Shown here: one piece after another, positions 51,522 through 60,032 of the stretch
Layout of the letters: each line of letters opens with the position of its first letter
Numbering within the stretch: position 1 is the stretch's first letter
Assembly: GCF_001667925.1 (NCBI RefSeq)
Contig: NZ_LZJR01000154.1
Span: 186,001 to 250,000 of the forward strand
From: Mycobacterium sp. E2479
GTDB taxonomy: Bacteria; Actinomycetota; Actinomycetes; Mycobacteriales; Mycobacteriaceae
Reading direction: 5' to 3'
Length of the DNA: 64,000 bases
Translations under genes and position numbers: made by a program
Notes under the pieces: model-generated
What the model was told of the DNA's origin: nothing
Database searches by the model: none
The model's input: the letters and a program-made list of their open reading frames with translations, nothing else

Positions 51522-53186
51522 ATGGTGTCAAGCAACACCGCGGCTCAAAACGGTGAGAACCCCAGAGTCGACGGCGAAGCCGACGTCATCGTCATCGGTG
51601 CGGGATTTGCCGGCCTCTATGCGCTGTATCGGTTGCGCGGAATGGGTCTGTCGGTGGTAGTGCTCGACGCAGCCGACGACATCGGTGGGACCTGGTATCT
51701 GAACCGGTATCCGGGCTGCCGATGCGATGTGGAGAGCCTCGCGTACTCGTACTCGTTCTCACCGGAACTCGAACAAGAGTGGGACTGGTCGGAACGCTAC
51801 GCGACTCAACCCGAGATATTGAGCTACATCCGCCATGTCGCCGATCGGTTCGACCTTCGTCGCGATATCCACCTGAACATGCGAGTGGAGTCGGCGCACT
51901 GGGATCAGGATGCCGAGCGTTGGCGCGTCGGCACCGAGCATGGCAACCGCTGGACGGCACCGTATCTGGTGACCGCCGTCGGCTGCATCTCCGCGCCGAA
52001 GTTACCGGACATCGAAGGCTTGGACAGGTTCACAGGGGAGCGCTACCACACTGCCGAATGGCCGCGCGAGGGAGTGGATTTCACCGGCAAACGGGTCGCT
52101 GTCATCGGCACGGGATCCTCGGGCGTGCAGGTGATTCCGATCATCGCGGAGCAGGCAAAACAGCTCACCGTTTTTCAGCGGACGCCGGTCTTCACCATCC
52201 CGGCGCAGAACCGCCCGTACACCGAGGAGGAGCGCGCGGAGATGAAGGCGCGCTACCAGCAGTACCGGGAGGAGTCGCGCTGGACGACTTTCGGGACCGC
52301 CGGTCACAGGCCAACCGCGGCGGCACTCGAGGTCGATGAAGAGACTCGCCGCAACACCTACGAGGGTGCATGGCGGGTGGGCCGGGTCAACGAATTGCTG
52401 GGCGCTTTCACCGATCTCATGGTCGACGAGGCGGCCAACGATACCGCGGCGGAATTCGTCCGCGAGAAGATCCGCACGATCGTCAAGGACCCGGATGTTG
52501 CTGCGTCGCTGATGCCGACCGACTATCCGTTCGGTGCCAAACGGCCGTGCATGGACACGAACTATTACCAGACCTTCAACCGGCCCAACGTATCGCTCGT
52601 CGATCTGCGCAAGGAGCCGATGAAGACCTTGCTGCCGAACGGCATTCGCACGTCGAAGGCCGAGTACCCTTTCGACACCCTCGTGCTGGCCATCGGGTTC
52701 GACAATTTCACGGGCTCGCTGCTGCGGATGAACATACGGGGTCGAGGCGGCATCTCCCTCAATGATCACTGGGCCGACGGTGCGCGTTCCTACCTTGGGC
52801 TCGCGGTCGCCGGCTTCCCGAACATGTTCACGATCACCGGTCCCGGCAGCCCCTCGGTGCTGAGTAACACGATCGTCTCGATCGAACAGCACGTGGATTG
52901 GATCAGCGCGTGCATCGGTTATCTCCGGGAGCACTCGATCTCCACGATCGAGGCGCGGCCGGATGCCGAGGACAGCTGGGTGAAGCTCGTCAGCAAGCTC
53001 GCGGAGAAGACGCTGATGACCAAGGCGGACTCGTGGTACCTGGGTGCGAACGTCCCAGGCAAACCGCGGGTTTTCATGGCCTACCTGGCGGGGGTGGGGA
53101 ACTACCGGAAGACCTGCGACAGCGTGGCCGACAACAACTACGAGGGATTCACGTTGACGCCGGCCGGGGCGACGCTCTACGCATGA
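51522..53186 (+). CDS. Baeyer-Villiger-type flavin monooxygenase
   Basis: 554 residues. VIVIGAGFAGLYALYRL (about 23-39) binds FAD, GGTWYLNRYPGCRCD follows, and the BVMO fingerprint is FTGERYHTAEWP (near 169-180). VIGTGSSGVQVIP (near 195) binds NADPH. These are features of cyclohexanone-monooxygenase-type enzymes converting ketones to esters or lactones. The neighbouring alcohol dehydrogenase can make ketones, and the esterase at 33138 could hydrolyse the ester. ATG at 51522 is preceded by GGGAGACAGAG. It begins the four-gene operon that ends at 57614. Confidence 0.88.
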   Translation: MVSSNTAAQNGENPRVDGEADVIVIGAGFAGLYALYRLRGMGLSVVVLDAADDIGGTWYLNRYPGCRCDVESLAYSYSFSPELEQEWDWSERYATQPEILSYIRHVADRFDLRRDIHLNMRVESAHWDQDAERWRVGTEHGNRWTAPYLVTAVGCISAPKLPDIEGLDRFTGERYHTAEWPREGVDFTGKRVAVIGTGSSGVQVIPIIAEQAKQLTVFQRTPVFTIPAQNRPYTEEERAEMKARYQQYREESRWTTFGTAGHRPTAAALEVDEETRRNTYEGAWRVGRVNELLGAFTDLMVDEAANDTAAEFVREKIRTIVKDPDVAASLMPTDYPFGAKRPCMDTNYYQTFNRPNVSLVDLRKEPMKTLLPNGIRTSKAEYPFDTLVLAIGFDNFTGSLLRMNIRGRGGISLNDHWADGARSYLGLAVAGFPNMFTITGPGSPSVLSNTIVSIEQHVDWISACIGYLREHSISTIEARPDAEDSWVKLVSKLAEKTLMTKADSWYLGANVPGKPRVFMAYLAGVGNYRKTCDSVADNNYEGFTLTPAGATLYA

Positions 53187-53242
53187 ACGTCGATGTTCAA
53201 TCTTGACGGCTCGAGGACGCCCCGAGCGAAGGGACAGGGCAC

Positions 53243-54424
53243 GTGCGAGGTCTGACCAGTGGATTTCCGCTAAGTGACGCCCAGCGCGCGATGCTGGACC
53301 AGCTGAAGGTCTACCTGGACGAGAACTTTCCGGAAGAGCGCGCAGTAGCCGCTGACCTGACAGCGGAGTGGGCCAGCGACGAGGAATACGAGTGGCTGCA
53401 TCAGTTCAATCGCCGGCTGGCCGAAGATGGCTGGCTGATCGGGCACTGGCCCACAGAGTGGGGTGGCCGCGGCCTGACCGACGTCGATCAGATGCTGATC
53501 CGCGAGGAACTGGCATATCGACGCATCCCGCTGGTCAATGTCAACGGTCTGGACATGTTGGCGCCGATCCTGCTGCGCTTCGGTACCGAGGAGCAGAAGC
53601 AGCGCCACCTCCCTGGCATCGCTTCCGTGGATACGATGTGGTGCCAAGGGTTTTCGGAACCCGAGGCGGGATCCGATCTGACCTCACTGCGCACGACGGC
53701 AGTCCGCAATGGCGATCACTACGTCGTCAACGGCAGCAAGGTGTGGACTGGCCACGCGATGCGGTCGATGTGGATGATTCTGTTGTGTCGCACAGGCGAA
53801 GGCTCGACGGGCAGCCGCGGCCTGAGTCTGCTGTTAGTCGATATGGCGAACACGCCCGGCGTGGAGATGACGCCGACGGTCGCGATGACCGGCGTCGTGA
53901 CGTTCTGCCAAGAATCCTTCGTTGACGCGAAGGTGCCTGTCGAGAACATCGTCGGTGCCGAGAACGAGGGCTGGGCGGTGTCGCGGGCGTTGCTGGAGCA
54001 CGAGCGCGGGGGTCCGGGCGTGGCCGCCAAGCTACGGCGAATGCTCGACGATCTACTCGACCTCGTCGCCGGGGCGCAAAAAGACGCGTCCGACGCCGAT
54101 GTGGTCCGTCTCGGCGGCCTTATCGAGAAGGTCGAGGGCGCGCGGGCGATGGCCTACGAGATGGCCGAGGCCAGAACCCGGGCCGAAATGTCGCCCCACA
54201 TGCCCTCGGTTTTCAAGCTTTTCAGCTCCGCGCTGGGTGTCGAGCTGTCCGAGGTGGGAGTCGATCTGCTGGGCTTGGATGCCCCCGCGCACCGGCCCGA
54301 CGTCGGCGCGTGGACACACTGGGAGGACTACCTGTACTCGTTTCTCATGCCGATCGCAGGCGGCAGCAATGAGATTCAGCACGAGATCATCGCTTCGACC
54401 TTCCTTGGGATCGGCCGCAAATGA
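53243..54424 (+). CDS. Acyl-CoA dehydrogenase, partner subunit (GGSNEIQ type)
   Basis: 393 residues. FSEPEAGSDLTSLRTTA (about 136-152) is the flavin/substrate motif, KVWTGHAMRSMWMILLC the beta-domain, and LYSFLMPIAGGSNEIQHEIIASTFLGIGR the C-terminus. A catalytic GxGxxxE segment is missing, as in the gene at 2387, so it should pair with the Glu-bearing ACAD at 56466. GTG at 53243 follows GAAGGGAC. It overlaps the CoA-transferase gene by ATGA. The family usually makes alpha2-beta2 enzymes from adjacent genes, so the interposed gene is unusual. Confidence 0.84.
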   Translation: MRGLTSGFPLSDAQRAMLDQLKVYLDENFPEERAVAADLTAEWASDEEYEWLHQFNRRLAEDGWLIGHWPTEWGGRGLTDVDQMLIREELAYRRIPLVNVNGLDMLAPILLRFGTEEQKQRHLPGIASVDTMWCQGFSEPEAGSDLTSLRTTAVRNGDHYVVNGSKVWTGHAMRSMWMILLCRTGEGSTGSRGLSLLLVDMANTPGVEMTPTVAMTGVVTFCQESFVDAKVPVENIVGAENEGWAVSRALLEHERGGPGVAAKLRRMLDDLLDLVAGAQKDASDADVVRLGGLIEKVEGARAMAYEMAEARTRAEMSPHMPSVFKLFSSALGVELSEVGVDLLGLDAPAHRPDVGAWTHWEDYLYSFLMPIAGGSNEIQHEIIASTFLGIGRK

Positions 54425-56469
54425 CTTCCCGAGTCGACTACCTCGCCGGTTTCCACTGTGTGGTCCTTGGCCATGGCGCAGTCGCCCTCACGGCGCGCGA
54501 CACGCTCCTCAGTCTGGGCGCTGACGTCGCCACCGTCACCTATGGGGCCGACGCCGCGGACATCGTCATCTGCGACCGCGTCGCCGAGGGGACCGACGAG
54601 CTGTACCTATCGCAGGTTGCCCACTGGGTTGAGAATCGTCACTCCGGCCGCCCCGGGACGTGGGTCAGCGTCTCGGCCTTCGGGCTTGACGGCCCGGCTG
54701 GCGGTTTGCCGGGCTCCGACCTGGTGTGCGCGGCGGCCGGCGGCATGCTGGCGGCGCTGACCGACGGCGAAGGTCGGTTCCATCAAATGCCGGGTGAGCA
54801 GGCGCTGCAGGCGACGGGGCTGCTGGCGGTTCTCTCTGCGCTGCACGGAGTTTCGCTGAGCCGCAGCGAGGGGATCGCCGTGCACCAGGACCTGTCTGCT
54901 CAGGAGGCCACCGCGTTCTCTTCCGTGCAGCAGGAGCTTGCTCACATTTTGTATCGGTGCGGTGGTGCCGGCGGTGCGGCCCGCTACTCGGCGCCCGCGG
55001 GCGTGTTCGAATGCACGGACGGGTTGATCAACATCATCGTCATCGACGACCACCAATTCGCCCGCGTCGCCGAGGTGGTCGGGCGACCGGAGTGGATCAC
55101 GCTGTATCCGACGCTTCCCGACCGAGTCGCCAACGGGGACACCATCAATTCGGTGGTGCAAGATTGGCTTGCCACTCGGCCCAAGGTCGAGTGTGAACGA
55201 CTGATGCAGGCCAACGGGGTTCCTGCGACCGCCGTGCGCACCGTCGCCGAGGTCAACACTTCCGACCAATTCCAGGAGCGGGACTGGACGGCCCGATGCG
55301 GCGGATTCGACTCCGCCGTCCCGCCGGTCCCTGCCGTCATTGCCCGTCACCCGGCGGCCTCCCCGCCTAGCGAAGGGCCGGCCGAGCGCACCCTGGATGA
55401 CCTGCGGGTGGTCGAGGTAACCAATGTGCTCGCCGGTCCGCTCAGTGGCTCCATCTTGGGAGCGATGGGCGCGAAGGTGGTGCGGCTGGAGGATCAAGGC
55501 CGACTCGACGTCTACCGACGCAACGGTCCCTTCGCCGACGGTGAGGTCGGCCTCGAACGTGCGGCGTATTTCATGTGTGCGAACTATTGCAAACGCAGCG
55601 TCACCGAGGGCGTCGGTGAGGATCCGGAGATCGCTCGACTGGCGCTCGGCTGGGCGAACCTGCTGATCGAGAACGTCGGCTCGAGCCGGCTGGCGCGCCT
55701 TGGGACCGGTCCGGTAACGGTGGGCAGTGGAGCCGGGGGAATGGCGGCGTCGATCTCGGGCTACGGCCGCAGCGGACCGCATGCGGACTTCCGGGGCTAT
55801 GCACCCAACGTGCACGCCTACGCGGGTCTTACCGAGGCGATCCACGAGGCAGTTGGATCCAGGGTCTACCTGATCGGCGCGCTAGCCGATTACGCCGCAG
55901 CGATCTGGGTGGCCACGCTCGCCGCGGCCTGGTACCTCGGCGGTGCGAATGATGAACAGCGCGTTGATCTTTCGATGGCTGAGACCGTAGCGGTAAAACT
56001 GCGCCATCTGCACCGCGAGGTTGGCAAGGCTACCCGGGATCTGCTTGTGGAAACCACAGACGGTCGTACCGTCGCGCTCTCGTTCTCCGAGGGCGACGGC
56101 GAGCGCGTTGCCGGCGCTCTCGGGCAGCAGGTTTCCGACGGCGACGTGGATGCGGTCGTGGCCCGCGCCGTCAGCGAGGATCCCGAGGCGGCGGTCTCGT
56201 CACTGCAAAAGGCCGGCCTCGCCGTGTATTTCGTCAGGTTGACCGCAGACGTGGTGACCGACCCGCAGTTGCGTGCTCGCCAATTCTTCCTGCGCGCCGA
56301 TCATCCGGTGGTGGGCCCGGCCGAAATCATCACCCTGCCGTGGAAGGTGGCGGGCTGCGCGCGGACTGGCTATCGCCCCGCCCCAGTGCTGGGCGCGGAC
56401 GACGCCGGGGCACGCGAAGCGTTCGCCATTCACAACGCAACCGGTTCCCGACAAGAGGCGACGAGGTGA
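54421..56469 (+). CDS. Double-domain type III CoA-transferase, compact form
   Basis: 682 residues, shorter than the two other double-domain copies. The N-terminal domain (to about 310) lost pieces, including most of the GADVxxVE segment, which reads GADVATVTYGAD. At the catalytic Asp position it has Glu126 (PGEQALQATG). The C-terminal domain (about 325-682) has VLAGPLSGSILGAMGAKVVRLED and Asp490 (GALADYAAAIW) at the right place. So again only the second half looks active. It is coupled by 4-bp overlaps to ACAD genes on both sides, implying that the acyl-CoA it makes is their substrate. Confidence 0.83.
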   Translation: MTSRVDYLAGFHCVVLGHGAVALTARDTLLSLGADVATVTYGADAADIVICDRVAEGTDELYLSQVAHWVENRHSGRPGTWVSVSAFGLDGPAGGLPGSDLVCAAAGGMLAALTDGEGRFHQMPGEQALQATGLLAVLSALHGVSLSRSEGIAVHQDLSAQEATAFSSVQQELAHILYRCGGAGGAARYSAPAGVFECTDGLINIIVIDDHQFARVAEVVGRPEWITLYPTLPDRVANGDTINSVVQDWLATRPKVECERLMQANGVPATAVRTVAEVNTSDQFQERDWTARCGGFDSAVPPVPAVIARHPAASPPSEGPAERTLDDLRVVEVTNVLAGPLSGSILGAMGAKVVRLEDQGRLDVYRRNGPFADGEVGLERAAYFMCANYCKRSVTEGVGEDPEIARLALGWANLLIENVGSSRLARLGTGPVTVGSGAGGMAASISGYGRSGPHADFRGYAPNVHAYAGLTEAIHEAVGSRVYLIGALADYAAAIWVATLAAAWYLGGANDEQRVDLSMAETVAVKLRHLHREVGKATRDLLVETTDGRTVALSFSEGDGERVAGALGQQVSDGDVDAVVARAVSEDPEAAVSSLQKAGLAVYFVRLTADVVTDPQLRARQFFLRADHPVVGPAEIITLPWKVAGCARTGYRPAPVLGADDAGAREAFAIHNATGSRQEATR

Positions 56470-57614
56470 CGAAGAACATCGCTGCGGGCTATCGCGAAAG
56501 TGACGAGCGGCGAGAGTTCCGCGCGTCCACGAGCGGAATGCTGGCTCGGCTGTGGCGAAACGATGTACTGCGCGACTTTCCCGATAGCGCGCAAGGCAAA
56601 CTGGCCGAGCTCAACGCGGATATCCACCGCAACATGGCCCTCGGCGGAATTCTCGTGGCCGAAGAGCATGGTGGCCTTGGTGCCACCCTCGAATATGCGA
56701 CGGTCGCCGCCGAGGAACTGGGTGCGGGGCTGGCTCCCTATGACCTCCTTGGTGCCTGCATGTCGGCACATATGCTCAACGTCGTCCAGGCTTCGGACCG
56801 GGACCTTTGGTTGCGGCGCATCGCCGAGGAGCCTCGTCCGTTCGTGTTTGCGTGGCCGGGGGTGGACTCGTGGTGGAACATCCGCGACGTGACGCCGGCC
56901 TCGGTGATACGCGACACCGCGTGGGCTCGATTCACCTATGTGCCGGGGCTGGTGGGCGAACCGTTCCTCGCGGTGCCTGCGCAACGGGATCACGGGTTCG
57001 GCGTCACGCTCATCGATTCGGCGACGGCCGTCGACCGGATCTCGGTGACCGAGGTCCCAAGCGCGGACACCTTGCGGGCGATCGGGCACCTAGTGCTCGA
57101 CGGCGTCGAGTGCACGTACCTACCCGTTCCCGAACGCGCTTTCACCGAGGCGGTGATGCTCGGGGCGATCTTGCTCTCGGCAGAGATGGTTGGCGCCGCG
57201 CGTACGTGCATTGAGCGCATGGTCGAATATGGGTTGTTGCGGCAGCAGTTCGGCCAACCGATCGTCACTTTCCAAGCCCTCAAGCACGCCGTCGTCGATG
57301 CCGCGGTTGACTTTGAGCGGGCTCGGGCGAGCGTCTACCGTGCCGCTAGACGAGCCGACGCGACGTCCGTCGACGGTTCTGATGGCGGCCTGGGCGAGGC
57401 CCTCATGTTCGCCAGGATCGCCAAGGCGTCGGCCGGCACAGCGCTGCGATCGGCAGCCAAGTTGTCCATTCAGCTTCACGGCGGGACCGGCTTTACCTGG
57501 GAGAATTTGTCACACCGGTATCTGAAGAAGTGGGTCACGGGCAACGAGCTTTTCGGCTCCGCGGACGCACAGCGCCGACTGATCTATGCACAGGCTCAAT
57601 CCCAAGTCAGCTAG
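56466..57614 (+). CDS. Acyl-CoA dehydrogenase, catalytic-Glu-bearing subunit
   Basis: 382 residues. VAEEHGGLGATLEYATVAAEELG lies in the N-terminal helical domain, the beta-domain is short and poorly conserved, and RQQFGQPIVTFQALKHAVVD precedes LHGGTGFTWENLSHRYLKK, with Glu346 as predicted catalytic base. The usual GGSNQIQ segment is absent and is supplied by the partner at 53243. It matches the gene at 1260 in layout. GTG at 56466 overlaps the CoA-transferase stop as GTGA. It is the last gene of the BVMO operon. Confidence 0.84.
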   Translation: MTKNIAAGYRESDERREFRASTSGMLARLWRNDVLRDFPDSAQGKLAELNADIHRNMALGGILVAEEHGGLGATLEYATVAAEELGAGLAPYDLLGACMSAHMLNVVQASDRDLWLRRIAEEPRPFVFAWPGVDSWWNIRDVTPASVIRDTAWARFTYVPGLVGEPFLAVPAQRDHGFGVTLIDSATAVDRISVTEVPSADTLRAIGHLVLDGVECTYLPVPERAFTEAVMLGAILLSAEMVGAARTCIERMVEYGLLRQQFGQPIVTFQALKHAVVDAAVDFERARASVYRAARRADATSVDGSDGGLGEALMFARIAKASAGTALRSAAKLSIQLHGGTGFTWENLSHRYLKKWVTGNELFGSADAQRRLIYAQAQSQVS

Positions 57615-57842
57615 CGGCTCGTCGGCTCAGCTGATTACCCCGTCCCACGCGCGTGCAGGCATCCCGATCGCCTGGCGGCGTTGGCATTTCACATCCGTCG
57701 GCGCGTGGCGCACCGTTGGTCTCGTTCGTCGCTACACGGTCGCCCGCTCTGGTCGATTTATCGGTTCCGCTGATCAGACACGAGGGTCGCGTCGGCCTTC
57801 TATCGGACAGCGCCGCGCCCACTCAGTGCCGGGTTCAGTTCC

Positions 57843-57874
57843 TTGACAAGAATTATCTATGGTGATTAAAATCA
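57843..57874 (+). promoter_or_regulatory. Consensus -35 and palindrome in an AT-rich island
   Basis: The 385-bp gap after 57614 has no gene. Its last part is very AT-rich (57850-57900). TTGACA (57843-57848) is a perfect -35 box and, 18 bp on, TAAAAT (57867-57872) a good -10. TGATT-AA-AATCA (57863-57874) is a palindrome covering the -10. This is likely the promoter and an operator for the genes from 58000, with a regulator different from that of the CGACCG sites. Confidence 0.55.
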
Positions 57875-57999
57875 TAATTTATTATCCTTAAATTAATCTG
57901 ACACGTGGAGTTATGGCAGCGCGCAGTGGCGAACGTGCGGTTGTAGTAGCTGGCCTGCCGAAGTCGGTTTCAACCGGTTATCGATGGAGGATATGTTCG

Positions 58000-59079
58000 A
58001 TGCTTCGGGTAGTGCAGTGGGCGACGGGGTTCGTCGGAAAGTTCTCCCTGACCGCCATGATCGAGGATCCGGATCTCGAAGTGGTCGGGGCGCGCGTCTA
58101 CAGCGACGACAAGCACGGCAAGGACGTCGGTGAGATCTGCGGCCTCGATCCTATCGGCGTCAAGGCGACCAAGAACCGCGACGAGATCCTGGCACTCGAC
58201 GCGGACTGCGTCGTTTACATGGCAGACGTCGAGACCAATCCCATGGGCGGCCTTGATGACATCTGCGACATCCTGGCGTCGGGCAAGAATGTGGTATCCA
58301 CCGCGGTGTCGCCTCTGATTTATCCGGCCGTCATGGGCCCGGAGGCCGTGGAGCGCATGGAAAAGGCCTGTGCCGAAGGCAATTCGAGCTTTCACGGCAC
58401 CGGATTCAACCCCGGCTGGGCGTCGGGGGTGCTGCCCCTGACCATGTTGTCGTGCATCTACCGGCTGGACTCGATCCGGTACCAGGAGATTCTCAACTAT
58501 GCCCACTGGGACAACGCCGAAATGCTCTTCAACAACATGGGTTTCGGGATGGCTCCCGATTACGAGGCCCTGTGGACCAGGCCCGAAGTTATGGGGGCGT
58601 TCTTCCATGCGCCGCTCTCGCTCATCGCTGCCGGCATCGACGCCACCATCGAGAGGTTCGCGTACGACCGGCAGACATGGCTGGCCAAGGAGGACTTCGA
58701 GATCGCGGCAGGGACGATCAAGGCGGGAACCGTAGCCGCGATGAAGTTCTCGGCAACGGCCGTCGTCAACGGCAAGCCGATGATCACCGGAGAGCACGTC
58801 ACACGGCTGCGAGCAGATGCCGCTCCGGAGTGGCCGGACGGACGAGGGTTCAAGTTGATGGTCGAGGGTTCGCCGTCGTTGCTGGTGGAGGCCAAGATCG
58901 ACATCCACGGTGACGACGAAGCCAATCAGGCCTGCTTGGCCACTGCGATGCACGCCGTGCATTCGATCGCCCCAGTGTGCGCTGCCGAGCCCGGAATCAG
59001 GACCATCCTCGACTTCCCGATGGTCGTCGGCCGTCACGTGGCGGACGCGCCGGTCCGCCCGCTGGCACATCGGGATTAG
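58000..59079 (+). CDS. DapB-like NAD(P)-binding protein (dihydrodipicolinate-reductase fold)
   Basis: 359 residues. MLRVVQWATGFVGKFSLTAMIEDPDLEVVGARVY is the Rossmann start seen in dihydrodipicolinate reductase and 2,4-diaminopentanoate dehydrogenase-like proteins; GEICGLDPIGVKATKN and DCVVYMADVETNPMGGLDDICDILASGKNVVST follow, then FHGTGFNPGW in the middle. Many actinobacterial catabolic clusters have one; the substrate is unknown and it is unlikely to serve lysine synthesis. ATG at 58000 follows TGGAGG and matches the family start; an in-frame ATG at 57913 would add 29 residues. A decayed relative lies at 30494. Confidence 0.78.
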   Translation: MLRVVQWATGFVGKFSLTAMIEDPDLEVVGARVYSDDKHGKDVGEICGLDPIGVKATKNRDEILALDADCVVYMADVETNPMGGLDDICDILASGKNVVSTAVSPLIYPAVMGPEAVERMEKACAEGNSSFHGTGFNPGWASGVLPLTMLSCIYRLDSIRYQEILNYAHWDNAEMLFNNMGFGMAPDYEALWTRPEVMGAFFHAPLSLIAAGIDATIERFAYDRQTWLAKEDFEIAAGTIKAGTVAAMKFSATAVVNGKPMITGEHVTRLRADAAPEWPDGRGFKLMVEGSPSLLVEAKIDIHGDDEANQACLATAMHAVHSIAPVCAAEPGIRTILDFPMVVGRHVADAPVRPLAHRD

Positions 59080-59121
59080 CCCACAACTACAGAACCGTCT
59101 TGACACTTTAGAGGAGCAAAG

Positions 59122-60030
59122 GTGCTGACAGGCAAGAAGATTCTGGTCACGGGCGGAACCGGGCAGATTGCAGGCCCTATCGTCGAGGACTTCGCCAGGG
59201 ATAACGAGGTCTGGTGCGCCGCGCGCTTCAGCGACCCGGCGCGAAAGGCCGAGCTTGAGGGAATGGGCGTGCACACGTGTACGTGGGACATGAGTGACGG
59301 TGACATGTCGCCGTTGCCCGATGACTTCACCCACGTGGTTCACTCGGCCATCTACCCGGCCGTCGAACACGAAGATTCCATCCACCGTAACGCCGAGTCT
59401 TCCGGCCTGCTCATGAAGCACTGCGAGAACGCGGAAGCATTCCTGTTTGTGTCGAGCTTCTGCATGTACCACGAGCACGAGGACCACCCCAACCACGCGT
59501 ATTGCGAGACTGACAAACTCGGGGGATCTGCCAGTTACAACGACTCCTATGCGGTCGGGAAGCTGGCGGCCGAAGGGGCGGTCCGGTCGGCATGCCGGAT
59601 CCTCAATCTGCCGACGACCATTGCGAGGATGAACGTCGGGTACAGCTGGACCGGTCATGGCGGCTTGCCGGTGGCGTACTACTACCTCATGTCCCAGGGC
59701 CAACCGGTGCCGGTTCCCGTGGGTTCGTCGAACATGAGCTCGCCGATCGCCGGCGAGGACATCGCCCGCCAGGCCCACTTACTGCTCGAAGCAGCCACCG
59801 TTCCGGCGACGATCGTGAATTGGGCCGGCGATGAAGCGGTTTCGGATCGTGAAATCTGCGACTACGTCGCCGAGCTGACCGGAGTGACCGCGACCTATGT
59901 TGAGAGTCCCGTCAGCTTCGACAGCTTCATCTCGGACAACACCCGCCGGGAGAAGCTCATCGGCAAGTGCGAAATCCATTGGCGCGACGGCATTCGCGAC
60001 ACGTTTAAGCGGCGCGGCATCCTCACCTAG
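59122..60030 (+). CDS. NAD-dependent epimerase/dehydratase (extended SDR)
   Basis: 302 residues. ILVTGGTGQIAGPIVEDFA (about 7-25) is the NAD motif, the serine segment is FLFVSSFCMYH, and the YxxxK is YAVGK (near 150). A cysteine/histidine-rich loop (CMYHEHEDHPNHAYC) before the active Tyr is unusual and could bind a metal. The final third, VNWAGDEAVSDREICDYVAELTG, is typical of NAD-sugar-type or steroid-like epimerases. GTG at 59122 follows AGAGGAG. It belongs to a three-gene run 58000-60539. Confidence 0.8.
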   Translation: MLTGKKILVTGGTGQIAGPIVEDFARDNEVWCAARFSDPARKAELEGMGVHTCTWDMSDGDMSPLPDDFTHVVHSAIYPAVEHEDSIHRNAESSGLLMKHCENAEAFLFVSSFCMYHEHEDHPNHAYCETDKLGGSASYNDSYAVGKLAAEGAVRSACRILNLPTTIARMNVGYSWTGHGGLPVAYYYLMSQGQPVPVPVGSSNMSSPIAGEDIARQAHLLLEAATVPATIVNWAGDEAVSDREICDYVAELTGVTATYVESPVSFDSFISDNTRREKLIGKCEIHWRDGIRDTFKRRGILT

Positions 60031-60032
60031 CG

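Noticed and set aside
54607..55845. 412-residue minus-strand open frame
   Set aside because: Lies entirely opposite the double-domain CoA-transferase, whose motifs are unambiguous.
57970..59778. 602-residue open frame on the minus strand
   Set aside because: Antiparallel to the DapB-like and epimerase genes, rich in Arg, His and Asp with no recognisable fold; a GC-rich shadow frame.
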